Shown here: positions 17,816 to 26,554 of the stretch, in pieces
Layout of the letters: every line of letters starts with the position of its first letter
Position numbering within the stretch: the first letter of the stretch is position 1
Assembly: GCA_035315345.1 (NCBI GenBank)
Contig: DATFYA010000074.1
Location: 1 to 61,492 of the forward strand
Length of the DNA: 61,492 nucleotides
Reading direction: 5' to 3'
Source: Candidatus Methylomirabilota bacterium
GTDB lineage: Bacteria > Methylomirabilota > Methylomirabilia > Rokubacteriales > CSP1-6
Notes under the pieces: generated by a model
The model's input: only the letters and a program-made list of their open reading frames with translations
What the model was told of the DNA's origin: nothing
The model's database searches: none
Made by a program: the position numbers and the translations under genes

Positions 17816-19741
17816 TTAGGGTGTCCCTGCCTGGCGCTGGGGGTCTGCCGATCCCTGGGTCGACAGCCCCGGGCGCGCCAGGGCCAACTCCCTGACGGCC
17901 TCCGCCTCCCGTTGCAGATCACGCTGCAGCGACCGCAGCTCGTTCTCGAGCGCAGGCAGCGCCGGATCGCCGCCGGCCTGGGCGTCAATGATGGCCCGCG
18001 TCACCTGGCGTACCCGATGTTTGCGATGCCGGATATGGTACCGCCTCTTGAGCTCCGCGACGTGACTATGTGTGTCGACCCACTTCCGCTCCTCGACCAG
18101 GAGGGCGGCGAGCAGCCCGCGCTCGCGGTCGCCCGGCATGTCGGCCATGAGTGCTTCGGGAGCCCCATCGGGAGTGCGCCGCAACGCATTCAGCACCAGC
18201 CGTAGCCCCGGGTGAACGACATCCGCCTCTTCGAGAAGGGGAAGCAGCTCCGCTCTGGCCTCGTCAACTTGCAAGAGCAGGGCCACCAGATCGCGCTCGA
18301 ACGGAACTGGCGGCGGCCACGAATCTCCGGAGGCGGCCTCCTGCGTCGTGTCGCCGACCTGCTCCGGTCTCCGCCCTCGCGCGCGCGCACCTTGCAGCTG
18401 CTGCGCCTCGATCCAGAGCTGGGTGGAGTCCACGCCGAGCCGCCGAGCAGCCTCGCGGGCCAGCGCGGTGGCCTCCTCGGCATTGGCCACCTTCGAGAGG
18501 ATCAGGGCGACGCGGGCGTGGGCGTTGCTGCGACCGCGGGCGGTCGCCAGGTCTTCCTCGCCGAGGGCCTTCTCCAGCACGAACGACAGGAGCGGACGCG
18601 CGGCTTCGAGCCGAGCGGTGAGCGCGGCGGCGCCCTCGGCGCGGAGCAGGCTGTCGGGATCGTGCCCGGTGGGCAGCAGGGCCACGCGGATCGGCAGGTG
18701 CCCGGCCTTCTCGAAGCCGCCGGTGCGCGCGACCGACCAGCCGAGGTTCTGCAGATCCATCACGTCGTTCATCATCTCCTCGAGCCGGCTCGAGGCCTTC
18801 TGGCCCGCCGCGTCGGCGTCGAAGAGGGCGAGCACCTCGTCGGCGTAGCGCCGCAGCAGGCCGAGCTGCGCGGCGGTGAACGCGGTGCCCAGCGCCGCCA
18901 CCGTCTCGTCGAATCCGTGCTGGTGCGCCATGAGGCAGTCGAGGTAGCCCTCGACGATGATGGCGCGGCTCCGCTCCCGGATCGCGGTCTTGGCCACGTC
19001 GAGGGCGTAGAGCATCTGACCCTTCACGTACAGTGCGGTCTCCGGGGAGTTGAGGTACTTCGGCTCCTCGCCCGACAGGGCGCGGCCGCCGAAGGCCACC
19101 ACGCGGCCCTGCACGTCGCGGATCGGGAAGAGGAGGCGGCCGCGGAAGCGATCGTAGAAGCCGGGGCCGTTCTGGCGGGGCAGCGCGAGTCCGGCCTGCA
19201 CGAGCGCCTCCTCGCCGATGCCTTGCCGGGCCATCACGGAGAGCAGCGCGTTCCAGCCCTCTGGCGCGAAACCCAACCCGAAGCGCCGCGCCACTTCGAC
19301 ATCGACGCCGCGCTGGTCGAGATAGGCCTGCGCCTTCTCGCCGCCGCGCTCCCAGAGCGACTGGGTGTAGAACTCGGCCGCGAGGGCCATCACGCGGCGC
19401 ACGCCCTCGAGCTTGCTCTCGGTCTCGGGGGCGCGGCCGCCCGCGTCGGGCAGGGCGACGCCGGCCCGATCGGCCAGCGCGCGCACCGCCTCCGGGAAGG
19501 CCACGCGGTCCTGACGCATCAGGAAGCTGAAGGCGTCGCCGCCGGCTCCGCAGCCGAAGCAGTGGTAGATGTTGCGCTTCGGATTCACGGTGAACGAGGG
19601 CGTCTTCTCGGTGTGGAAGGGGCAGAGGCCCTTCCAGTTCTCCCCGGTCCGCTTGAGCTTCACGAACTGCCCGACGATCTCGACGATGTCGATCCGGGCG
19701 CGGATCTCGTCGAGGTGCTGCTGGGAGAATCCGCCCGCCAT
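17816..19741 (-). CDS. dnaG: DNA primase DnaG
   Basis: 641 aa. N-terminal CHC2 zinc finger (CPFHTEKTPSFTVNP, then YHCFGCGAGGDAFSF, residues 39-70), RNA polymerase core with the TOPRIM domain (IIVEGYLDCLMAHQHGF, LALFDADAAGQKAS), and a divergent C-terminal helicase-interaction domain from about 480. Synthesises replication primers together with DnaB, which is also in the window (53767-55125). Start MAGGFSQQH chosen by family alignment; residues upstream do not match. Confidence 0.96.
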   Translation of the reverse strand: MAGGFSQQHLDEIRARIDIVEIVGQFVKLKRTGENWKGLCPFHTEKTPSFTVNPKRNIYHCFGCGAGGDAFSFLMRQDRVAFPEAVRALADRAGVALPDAGGRAPETESKLEGVRRVMALAAEFYTQSLWERGGEKAQAYLDQRGVDVEVARRFGLGFAPEGWNALLSVMARQGIGEEALVQAGLALPRQNGPGFYDRFRGRLLFPIRDVQGRVVAFGGRALSGEEPKYLNSPETALYVKGQMLYALDVAKTAIRERSRAIIVEGYLDCLMAHQHGFDETVAALGTAFTAAQLGLLRRYADEVLALFDADAAGQKASSRLEEMMNDVMDLQNLGWSVARTGGFEKAGHLPIRVALLPTGHDPDSLLRAEGAAALTARLEAARPLLSFVLEKALGEEDLATARGRSNAHARVALILSKVANAEEATALAREAARRLGVDSTQLWIEAQQLQGARARGRRPEQVGDTTQEAASGDSWPPPVPFERDLVALLLQVDEARAELLPLLEEADVVHPGLRLVLNALRRTPDGAPEALMADMPGDRERGLLAALLVEERKWVDTHSHVAELKRRYHIRHRKHRVRQVTRAIIDAQAGGDPALPALENELRSLQRDLQREAEAVRELALARPGLSTQGSADPQRQAGTP

Positions 19742-19813
19742 GCGGCTATTCGGATGCGGGGGGCCGGACAGGGCCCCCACGCTCCCCGAGAGTGCGCGCT
19801 ACCGGATGCGGTC

Positions 19814-22318
19814 TCATCCCTGAGACAACGTCGCCACGGTGGCGCCGGCGCCGCCTTCGGACGGCGCGCCGGGGCGGTGCTCGGCCACGAGGGGATGACC
19901 GCTCAGCAGGTCCTCGACCGCGCGGCGGAGGGCGCCGGTGCCCTTGCCGTGGATGATGCGCACCGAGGTGAGGCCGGCCATGAAGGCGTCGTCGAGATAC
20001 TTCTCCAGCAGGTCGCGGGCCTCCGCGGTGGTGCGTCCGATGAGGTGCAGCTCCACCGATACGCCGCTCTTGCCCGGGACGGCCACCGTGCTCCGGGCTC
20101 GCGAGGTCCCCTGTTCCGTCACCATCCGGGGGGCAGAGTACATGACTCCCTCGCCCCGCGCCAGCACGCGCAGCGCCTGGGCCGGCACCTTGACCGTGAT
20201 CGCGCCCGCCTGCACGGTGGCGGTCTCGCCGTCGAGGCTCACCACGTGGCCCTTGAGCCCGAGATGGGTGATCTCGACCCGATCGCCCGCCGCGGGCGGC
20301 GCCGCGGCGGCATCGGCGGCCGCGGCCGGCGCCGGCTCGCCCACGCGCTTCGCGGTCTCCGTCAGCCGCTTGCGCGCGCGATCGAGATCGGGCCGGCTCT
20401 TGTCGGCGCGCTTGAGCCGGTCCCACTCGTCGTTGACTTGACGCCGCACCTCGGCGACCAGGCGCTGGGCCTCGGCCCGCGCGCGGGCCATCGTCTCGCG
20501 CGCGCTCGTCCGCGCCGCCTCCATCTCGGCCTGCGCCCGGGCAAGCAGCCCGGCGCTCTCCGCCTCGCGCCGCTCGATGGCCGCGCCGCGCTCGGCGTCG
20601 CGGCGGTCCCGATCGTCGAGGCGGGCGAGCAATTCCTGGAGCTGGCGCTGCTGGGTCGATCGCTGGGCGTGAGCCCGCTCGATGAGCGCCGCGGGCAGGC
20701 CCAGGCGCGCGCCGATGGCGAGCGCGTAGCTCTGGCCGGGCCGGTCGTACACGAGACGGAAGGTGGGGGCGAGCCGCTCCGCATCGAACTCCACCGAGGC
20801 GTTGCGCGCCTTCGGGTACGTGGACGCGAAACCCTTGAGCGGCTCGAGATGCGTGGACGCCGCGACCGTCGCCCCGCGCCCGGCCAGCGCCTCCAGCACC
20901 GCCTGGGCCAGCGCGGCGCCGTCATCGGGATCGGTGCCCGCGCCCAATTCGTCGAGGAGCACCAGCGAGCGGTCGTCCACGCGCTCGAGCACCTCGCGCA
21001 GCTGCTTGACAAAGGCGGAGAACGTGGAGAGGTTCTCGGCCACGCTCTGATCGTCGCCCACGATGGCGAAGAGCTGCGAGAACACCGGCAGCCGCGCCCC
21101 GTCGCGCGCGGGCACGTGGCAGCCGGACTGGGCCATCAGCGCGAGCAGGCCGAGGGTCTTGAGCGCCACCGTCTTGCCGCCGGCGTTGGGGCCGGTGATG
21201 ACGAGCAGGGGCCGGTCCGCCCCGATCTCGATGTCCATCGGGATGACTGCGAATCCGCTCGGCTCGCCTTCGGCTGCCCCTCGCCCGGCCGTTAATCCGC
21301 TCGGCTCGCCGTCGGCTGCCCCTCGCCCGGCCGCTGGCCCGGCAACCCTCCAGGACTGGGCAAGGAGGAGTGGATTGCGCGCGCCGAGCAGCCGGATCTC
21401 GCGGTCTTCGCCGACCGCGGGCTCGGTCGCCTCCATGCGCTCGGCGAGGGCGCCGCGGGCGAAGATCAGATCGAGCCCGCCGATGCCGGCCACGAGGGCG
21501 TCGAGGTCGGGCAGGGCCTCGCGGACCGCGTCGGTCAGGGCGGCCAGGATCCGGACGACCTCGGCTTCCTCTTCGCGGGCCACCTGCACGAGGTCGTTGT
21601 TGGCCTCGACCATCGCCTCCGGCTCGACGAAGAGCGTGGCGCCGCTCTGCGAACGGTCGTGCACGATGCCGCGGAGCCGGCCCTTGGCCTCGGCGCGGAT
21701 CGGCAGGACGTAGCGGCCGTGGCGGACCGTGACGTAGCGCTCCTGGAACGTGGTGTCTGCGTTGGGACCGTTGAAATAGCTCTCGAGCCGCTTGACGATC
21801 TCGCGCCGCAGATCGCGGATGCGCTGGCGCAGCCGGCGCAGGGCGGGCGAGGCCTCGTCGCGCACCTGGCCGTCCGGGTCGAGCGAGCGCCCCAGGAGAT
21901 CGGCCAGCGGCTGCTGCTGCGGCACGCCCGCGACCGCGGCGGCCAGATCGGGCGCGACCGGCGCGATGGCGCGGCCGTACGCGCGCAGGCGGGCCGCCGC
22001 CTCGATGAGCGGCAGCAGGGCGGCCAGGTCGGCGCCCTCCGCCACGGATCCCGGTACCCGCGCGGCCTCCAGCGTGGGCCGCACGTCGGGAATGCCGTCG
22101 AGCGGCGGCGCACCCTGCTGCGCCAGCGCGGCCCGCGCCTGGGCGGTCTCCGCGAGCCCGCGGCGGATCGCGGCCAGATCGGTCACCGGGGTGGTCGCGT
22201 GCGCGCGCTCGTGACCCATCGCGGTGCGGGTCTCGCGCGCGAGCAGATCCAGCACCTCGGCCCACTCGAGGCCGCCGCTGCCGGCCGAGAGGCGAAGCGC
22301 GGTGGTCGAGGCGGTCAT
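19814..22318 (-). CDS. mutS2: endonuclease MutS2 with an in-frame repeat insertion
   Basis: 834 aa. MutS-type clamp and core, Walker A GPNAGGKT (about residue 374), Walker B LVLLDELGAGTDP, a coiled segment, then a C-terminal Smr nuclease domain (VELHLIGRTTAEARDLLEKY, HGKGTGALR). Known roles of the family are suppression of recombination and rescue of collided ribosomes. Residues about 328-355 are two 14-residue repeats (GRGAAxGEPSG) encoded by a 42-bp tandem repeat and absent from the family; they sit between the lever/clamp region and the ATPase domain. Length exceeds the usual ~785 partly because of this. Start 4 nt after pth. Confidence 0.95.
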   Translation of the reverse strand: MTASTTALRLSAGSGGLEWAEVLDLLARETRTAMGHERAHATTPVTDLAAIRRGLAETAQARAALAQQGAPPLDGIPDVRPTLEAARVPGSVAEGADLAALLPLIEAAARLRAYGRAIAPVAPDLAAAVAGVPQQQPLADLLGRSLDPDGQVRDEASPALRRLRQRIRDLRREIVKRLESYFNGPNADTTFQERYVTVRHGRYVLPIRAEAKGRLRGIVHDRSQSGATLFVEPEAMVEANNDLVQVAREEEAEVVRILAALTDAVREALPDLDALVAGIGGLDLIFARGALAERMEATEPAVGEDREIRLLGARNPLLLAQSWRVAGPAAGRGAADGEPSGLTAGRGAAEGEPSGFAVIPMDIEIGADRPLLVITGPNAGGKTVALKTLGLLALMAQSGCHVPARDGARLPVFSQLFAIVGDDQSVAENLSTFSAFVKQLREVLERVDDRSLVLLDELGAGTDPDDGAALAQAVLEALAGRGATVAASTHLEPLKGFASTYPKARNASVEFDAERLAPTFRLVYDRPGQSYALAIGARLGLPAALIERAHAQRSTQQRQLQELLARLDDRDRRDAERGAAIERREAESAGLLARAQAEMEAARTSARETMARARAEAQRLVAEVRRQVNDEWDRLKRADKSRPDLDRARKRLTETAKRVGEPAPAAAADAAAAPPAAGDRVEITHLGLKGHVVSLDGETATVQAGAITVKVPAQALRVLARGEGVMYSAPRMVTEQGTSRARSTVAVPGKSGVSVELHLIGRTTAEARDLLEKYLDDAFMAGLTSVRIIHGKGTGALRRAVEDLLSGHPLVAEHRPGAPSEGGAGATVATLSQG
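21252..21335 (-). repeat. two tandem 42-bp units inside mutS2, sharing a core with 24601-24733
   Basis: Units 21252-21293 and 21294-21335 differ at only two positions. On the plus strand each begins AATCCGCTCGGCTCGCC and continues TTCGGCTGCCCCTCGCC (G for the first T in unit 2). The same ~33-bp core, from ATCCGCTCGG to CCTCGCC, starts the array at 24601. 42 bp is 14 codons, so each insertion keeps the mutS2 frame. Confidence 0.9.
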
Positions 22319-22322
22319 GGGG

Positions 22323-22865
22323 TCACCGCCGCTCCACCAGCCGGAGCGCCTGATCGGCGGCGTCGTCACAGGCGGCGGCGATCGCCTCGTGCTCCTCCGG
22401 GTAGAAGGGCGACAGCACGTGGTCGGAGACCTGGGCGCGGTCCTCGCCGGGACGGCCGGGTCGCCCGATGCCGATCTTCACCCGACGCAGTTCGTCGGTG
22501 CCGAAGGCGGCGATCAGGGAGCGGACGCCGTTGTGGCCGCCCGCGCTGCCCTTCAGGCGCACGCGTACCTTGCCGAGCGGGAGGTCGAGATCGTCGAAGA
22601 CCACGATGAGGTCGGCGGGGCCCAGGTGCAGCTTGCGAGCGAGGCGGAGCAGCGGAGGTCCGGTGACGTTCATGAAGCTGCCCGGCTTGATCAGCAGCAG
22701 CGTCTCGCCCTGCCAGCGCCCCTGCGCGACGGCGTGGGCGCCGTCGCGCTCGAAGCGCGCATGAATACGGCGGGCCAGCGCGTCCACCACGCGCTGGCCC
22801 ACGTTGTGTCGAGTGTTGCGGTACTTCGGTCCGGGGTTGCCCAGTCCGACGATGGCCTGGGCCAC
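22323..22865 (-). CDS. pth: peptidyl-tRNA hydrolase
   Basis: 180 aa. Recycles peptidyl-tRNA released from ribosomes. Catalytic His20 in YRNTRHNVG, with the GLGNPGPKY start, IKPGSFMNVTG, DDLDLPLGKVR (catalytic Asp) and GSAGGHNGVRSL family blocks. Start is directly next to the rplY stop (no gap), a conserved rplY-pth pairing. Confidence 0.97.
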   Translation of the reverse strand: MAQAIVGLGNPGPKYRNTRHNVGQRVVDALARRIHARFERDGAHAVAQGRWQGETLLLIKPGSFMNVTGPPLLRLARKLHLGPADLIVVFDDLDLPLGKVRVRLKGSAGGHNGVRSLIAAFGTDELRRVKIGIGRPGRPGEDRAQVSDHVLSPFYPEEHEAIAAACDDAADQALRLVERR

Positions 22866-23561
22866 TTACTTCTTCTTTTCGCCTCCGCCCTTGTCGCCCT
22901 CGGCCGCCACTTCCTCCTTGGGCTTGCGCTCGGTGAGCACCTCGGGCTCGGCCGCCGTCGCTTCCGTCGTCACCGCCGCGGTGGGCGCCGCCACCTCTTC
23001 CGCCGCCGGCGGGGCCACCGTCACCACCGCCTGGTTCGGATCGTTGAGCACGCGCACACCCTCGGGGACCTTGAGATCCTTGACGGTGAGCACGTCGTGG
23101 ATGTTGAGGCCGGTGACGTCGGCCTCCAGGTACTCGGGGATGTTGCCGGGCAGGCAGGAGACCCGCACCTCGCGGAGCACCATCTCCAGGATGCCCTGCG
23201 ACTCCTTCACACCCACCGACTCACCCACGTGGTGGATCGCCACCGAGACCTGGATGGCACGATCCATCGCGACTTCCTGCAGGTCCACGTGGATGAGGTT
23301 TTCCGAGACCGGATCGAACTGCATGTCCCGGATGATGGCCATCGTGCCGTCGGTGGATCCCTCGAAGGTCACCCGGAACAACTGGGTGCTGCCCTCGTGG
23401 CCGTGGATGAGACGGAGGATGTCCTTCGGCGGCACCGCGATGCTCACCGGGCTCGCCCCGCCGTAGAGGATCGCCGGCACCAGGCCGTTTCGCCGCAGGC
23501 GCTTGGCCGGGCCCTTGCCGACGCCGTCCCGCTTCTTGATGGTCAGCTCACGCAATTCCAT
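22866..23561 (-). CDS. rplY: 50S ribosomal protein L25/general stress protein Ctc
   Basis: 231 aa, long (TL5/Ctc) form. The 5S-rRNA-binding L25 domain is residues 1-95 (ILYGGASPVSIAV, then MAIIRDMQFDPVSENLIHVD). The second beta-domain is about 100-185 (GILEMVLREVRVSCLPGNIP). A low-complexity Ala/Glu/Lys tail ends in GGGEKKK. Downstream of prs and adjacent to pth. Confidence 0.96.
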   Translation of the reverse strand: MELRELTIKKRDGVGKGPAKRLRRNGLVPAILYGGASPVSIAVPPKDILRLIHGHEGSTQLFRVTFEGSTDGTMAIIRDMQFDPVSENLIHVDLQEVAMDRAIQVSVAIHHVGESVGVKESQGILEMVLREVRVSCLPGNIPEYLEADVTGLNIHDVLTVKDLKVPEGVRVLNDPNQAVVTVAPPAAEEVAAPTAAVTTEATAAEPEVLTERKPKEEVAAEGDKGGGEKKK

Positions 23562-23600
23562 GACTCTCGGCTCCTTTGGTAGTAGCTCTCGGGTCTCCGC

Positions 23601-24542
23601 TCACACGAAGAGCGTCGAGACCGATTCCTCGTCGTGAATGCGCCGGATCGCCTCCGCCAGCAGGGGGGCCACCGACAGCACCCGCATGTTCGGCAGCTGC
23701 CGCTCGGGAGTGAGCGGGATCGTGTTCGTGATGACGACCTCTTCCAGGGTCGATTCCTTGATGCGGGTGATCGCGGGCCCCGACAGCACCCCGTGGACCG
23801 CGCAGGCCAGGATGCGCCGCGCGCCCTCGCGCTGCAGCGCATCCACCGCCTGGATCAGGGTGCCGCCGGTGTCGATCATGTCGTCGATGATCACTACGTC
23901 CTTGCCTCGGACGTCGCCGATCAGGTGCATGAACACCGCGACGTTGTTGCCGTCGCGTCGCTTGTCGATGATGGCGAGGCCGGCCTTGAACCGCTTGGCG
24001 TTGGCTCGCGCCCGCTCCACGCCGCCCGCGTCGGGGGACACCAGCACCGGATCCTTGAGGTCCTTCTTGGCCAGGTAGTCCAGGATGACCGGCGGCGCGG
24101 CGAGGAGATGGTCCACGGGAATGTTGAAGAAGCCCTGGATCTGTCCGGCGTGCAGGTCGATCGCGAGCACGCGGTGGGCGCCCGCCGCGGTGATGAGATC
24201 GGCCACCAGCTTGGCGGTGATCGGCACCCGCGGCTGCACCTTGCGGTCCTGCCGGCCGTAGCCGTAGTAGGGCAGCACCGCGGTGATGCGCCGGGCCGAG
24301 GCGCGCTTGAACGCGTCGATCATCACGAGCAGCTCCATCAGATGATCGTTCACCGGCGGGCAGGTGGGCTGGACCACGAAGACGTCCTCGCCGCGGACGT
24401 TCTCGTTGATCTGCACGTAGACCTCGCCGTCGGAGAACCGCGAGACGTCCGCGTCACCCAGCGGGAGCTGGAGCGTCTTGGCGATCTCCTCCGCCAGCGG
24501 CCGGTTCGCGTTGCCCGAGAACAGCTTCAGCTCGTAAGCCAT
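23601..24542 (-). CDS. prs: ribose-phosphate pyrophosphokinase
   Basis: 313 aa, makes PRPP from ribose 5-phosphate and ATP for nucleotide, His and Trp synthesis. Visible: [15 protein letters not shown], the flexible catalytic region [12 protein letters not shown], and PRPP-binding loop [14 protein letters not shown]. The start is MAYELKLF at 24542. Frames further upstream read into the tandem repeat at 24601-24733 and are not real. Transcribed from beyond tRNA-Gln, so the repeat lies in its leader. Confidence 0.97.
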   Translation of the reverse strand: MAYELKLFSGNANRPLAEEIAKTLQLPLGDADVSRFSDGEVYVQINENVRGEDVFVVQPTCPPVNDHLMELLVMIDAFKRASARRITAVLPYYGYGRQDRKVQPRVPITAKLVADLITAAGAHRVLAIDLHAGQIQGFFNIPVDHLLAAPPVILDYLAKKDLKDPVLVSPDAGGVERARANAKRFKAGLAIIDKRRDGNNVAVFMHLIGDVRGKDVVIIDDMIDTGGTLIQAVDALQREGARRILACAVHGVLSGPAITRIKESTLEEVVITNTIPLTPERQLPNMRVLSVAPLLAEAIRRIHDEESVSTLFV

Positions 24543-24600
24543 GATGTCTCCGTGGCGGTCGTGCGGCCCGCGTGCGCGGACCCTCGTGACCCCTCTATAT

Positions 24601-24733
24601 ATCCGCTCGGCTCGCCTTCGGCTGCACCTCGCCAAGCCACTGCCGGCTCGCCTTCGGCTGCCCCTCGCCAAGCCACTGCCGGCTCGCCTTCGGCTGCCCC
24701 TCGCCGAGCCACTGCACCTCGCCAAGCCACTGC
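24601..24733. repeat. 36-bp tandem array (3.5 copies) in the prs leader
   Basis: Units at 24608-24643, 24644-24679 and 24680-24715, plus a half unit 24716-24733. Each reads CGGCTCGCCTTCGGCTGC then CCCTCGCCAAGCCACTGC, with one or two substitutions. Unit 1 and the half unit share the same A variant. The first copy is preceded by ATCCGCT, as in mutS2. GCC-TTC-GGC inside the unit can form a small hairpin. It fills most of the 220-bp gap between tRNA-Gln and prs. Confidence 0.9.
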
Positions 24734-24762
24734 GGGGCTGCGTCGTCGCGACCCCCGCGAAG

Positions 24763-24836
24763 TGGCTGGGGCGGGAGGAATCGAACCTCCATTGCGGGGT
24801 CCAAAGCCCCGAGTCCTGCCACTGAACGACGCCCCA
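24763..24836 (-). tRNA. tRNA-Gln (TTG)
   Basis: 74 nt with encoded CCA. Acceptor TGGGGCG/CGCCCCA, T-arm GGAGG TTCGATT CCTCC and anticodon loop CTTTGGA (TTG, at 24804-24802) all fit. Lies between ispE and prs on the same strand, the same place as in several other bacteria. Confidence 0.95.
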
Positions 24837-24842
24837 GTGGAA

Positions 24843-25745
24843 TCACGTCGCCCGGATCGCCGGTCCCGAGTTCGTTCGCACCGCCCAGCAGGCCCAGCCC
24901 GCTCGGCTCACCCGGCTCCGGATCTGACGCGCATGGTCCAGAGACCGCGCCATCCCGAACACCGTCGGCCCGCTTCCCGACATGATCGCTCCGAGCGCGC
25001 CCGCTGCCAAGAGCGCCGCCTTCATGCGGCCGATGACCGGCAGCACCGGCTCGACCAGGCCCTCCAGGTTGTTCGTCAGCGCCGCCGCCACTCGGTTGAC
25101 GTTCCGGGTGCGGAGCGCCTCGATCACCCGGTCGGTGCCCACCGGCTCCGCACGCCAGCCCGTCGGCACCCGCCCGTAGACTTCGCGGGTCGACAGCGGT
25201 ACCCGCGGATTCACCAGCACCAGCGCGTAGCCGCCTCCGCCCGGCAGCGGGGCCAGCTGCTCGCCCCGTCCTCGCGCCACTGCTCGCCCGGCGCCCAGGA
25301 AGAAGGGCACGTCCATGCCGAGCTCGACCGCCAGCTCCTGCAGGCGCGCCGTCGGCCAGCGCAGCTTCCAGAGCCGGCTGAGCCCCCAGAGTGTGGCCGC
25401 CGCGTCGCTCGATCCGCCGCCGAGCCCGGCCGCCACCGGGATCCGCTTCTGCAGCCGGATCCGGGCACCGGTCTCGATGCCGGCGGCCTTCTGGAGCAGG
25501 CGGGCCGCACGCATCACGAGGTTGCCTTCGTCGGTCGGCAGGTCGGGGTCGTCCGTGTGAAGGGACAGGCTGTCGGCCGTCTCCACCGCGATCCGATCGA
25601 AGAGGTCCACCGCCTGCAGCACCGTTGCGATCTCGTGATAGCCGTCCGCCCGCTTTCCCAGCACCTCGAGGGCCAAGTTGACTTTGGCCGAGGCGCGGAG
25701 CACCAGCTCCCGGCTACCCCGTGACCGCTTCGACAAGGCCCGCAC
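24843..25745 (-). CDS. ispE: 4-diphosphocytidyl-2-C-methyl-D-erythritol kinase
   Basis: 300 aa GHMP kinase of the MEP isoprenoid pathway. N-terminal RASAKVNLALEVLGKRADGYHEI (catalytic Lys and substrate region), ATP loop PVAAGLGGGSSDAAATL (about residues 104-120), and motif 3 GAIMSGSGPTVFG. Start may be a few residues internal. Follows the LolB-like gene, a conserved lolB-ispE-prs order. Confidence 0.95.
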   Translation of the reverse strand: MRALSKRSRGSRELVLRASAKVNLALEVLGKRADGYHEIATVLQAVDLFDRIAVETADSLSLHTDDPDLPTDEGNLVMRAARLLQKAAGIETGARIRLQKRIPVAAGLGGGSSDAAATLWGLSRLWKLRWPTARLQELAVELGMDVPFFLGAGRAVARGRGEQLAPLPGGGGYALVLVNPRVPLSTREVYGRVPTGWRAEPVGTDRVIEALRTRNVNRVAAALTNNLEGLVEPVLPVIGRMKAALLAAGALGAIMSGSGPTVFGMARSLDHARQIRSRVSRAGWACWAVRTNSGPAIRAT

Positions 25746-25771
25746 ACGCTAGCACGCAGCGCGACAGAGTG

Positions 25772-26554
25772 TCAACGGAAGTCTTGAATTCTAACGTGTT
25801 CCGGCACAGTCAGGGTCAGCAGGGAGGGATCCAGCGAGATGTTCATCCGAGGGTCGCGATACCGCGTGGTGACCTCGAGCTTGCCGTCCGGGGTGTCGAG
25901 CTTCAATCCGGCGGGCGGGCCGTCCGGGGGCGAGGGCGTGAACACCACGCGTGCTGGATTCTTGCCCGTCCACTCGACCTGACGGGCCTGCCCGGTATCG
26001 GGGTCGAACCAGATGCGCTGCTCGCCGGAAGCTCCCACCAGCCGGATCGACGGGCCGACGTCGTCGGCGGCGAGCAGCTCGACCGAGGTCGGCTCGGCCA
26101 TCGGACGGACGCGCCCTCCCAGGAGGGCGACCAGGTCCTCCACGCTCATGGCGAGGCCCAGCCACCGCCGATTGGCGTCGGGCGAGGCGGGCGCGATGTA
26201 GGCGCGGTTGTCGAGGACTTCCCACAGCGTGACGCTCTTGGCATCCCCGGCCACGATCAGCACCGGGGTGCCGAAGGGGGAGAGGGCCTCGAAGCGAAGG
26301 GCGGCGGGCTCGCCGATCAGCAGCAGCACGCCGGTCAGGCGCTGCGCCCGTCCACTGCGGCGGATCGTCAGATCGGTCAGCGCGCGCAGGTCGCGCAGCG
26401 AGCGGCGATGCTCCTCGATGCGGGCGAGGGCGGCGCGGGCTTCCCCGGCGATGGGCTGCACCGGCGGCGGCGCGGTCGTGGCGCAGCCGCCGAGGATGGC
26501 GGCAACCAGGACGAAGGCGGGAAGACTACTTCTGCTCGGCCTTGGGCGGGGCAC
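25772..26554 (-). CDS. LolB-like outer-membrane lipoprotein
   Basis: 260 aa. Signal peptide with lipobox LGGC (Cys at about 24, followed by ATT). A LolA/LolB-like half-barrel is suggested by LTIRRSGRAQRLTGVLLLIG, RFEALSPFGTPVLIV and the terminal beta strands. LolB receives lipoproteins from LolA at the outer membrane. Sequence alone is weak; the position directly before ispE supports the call. GTG start overlaps the upstream TPR gene by 29 nt with no later usable start. Confidence 0.7.
   Translation of the reverse strand: MPRPRPSRSSLPAFVLVAAILGGCATTAPPPVQPIAGEARAALARIEEHRRSLRDLRALTDLTIRRSGRAQRLTGVLLLIGEPAALRFEALSPFGTPVLIVAGDAKSVTLWEVLDNRAYIAPASPDANRRWLGLAMSVEDLVALLGGRVRPMAEPTSVELLAADDVGPSIRLVGASGEQRIWFDPDTGQARQVEWTGKNPARVVFTPSPPDGPPAGLKLDTPDGKLEVTTRYRDPRMNISLDPSLLTLTVPEHVRIQDFR

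Noticed and set aside
24543-24725. N-terminal extension of prs reading through the tandem repeat
   Set aside because: The frame is open, but PRPP synthetases start at the MAYELKLF region and the extension is repeat-encoded low-complexity sequence.
24601-24733. CRISPR array
   Set aside because: The 36-bp units are contiguous tandem repeats without unique spacers, and no cas genes are present.
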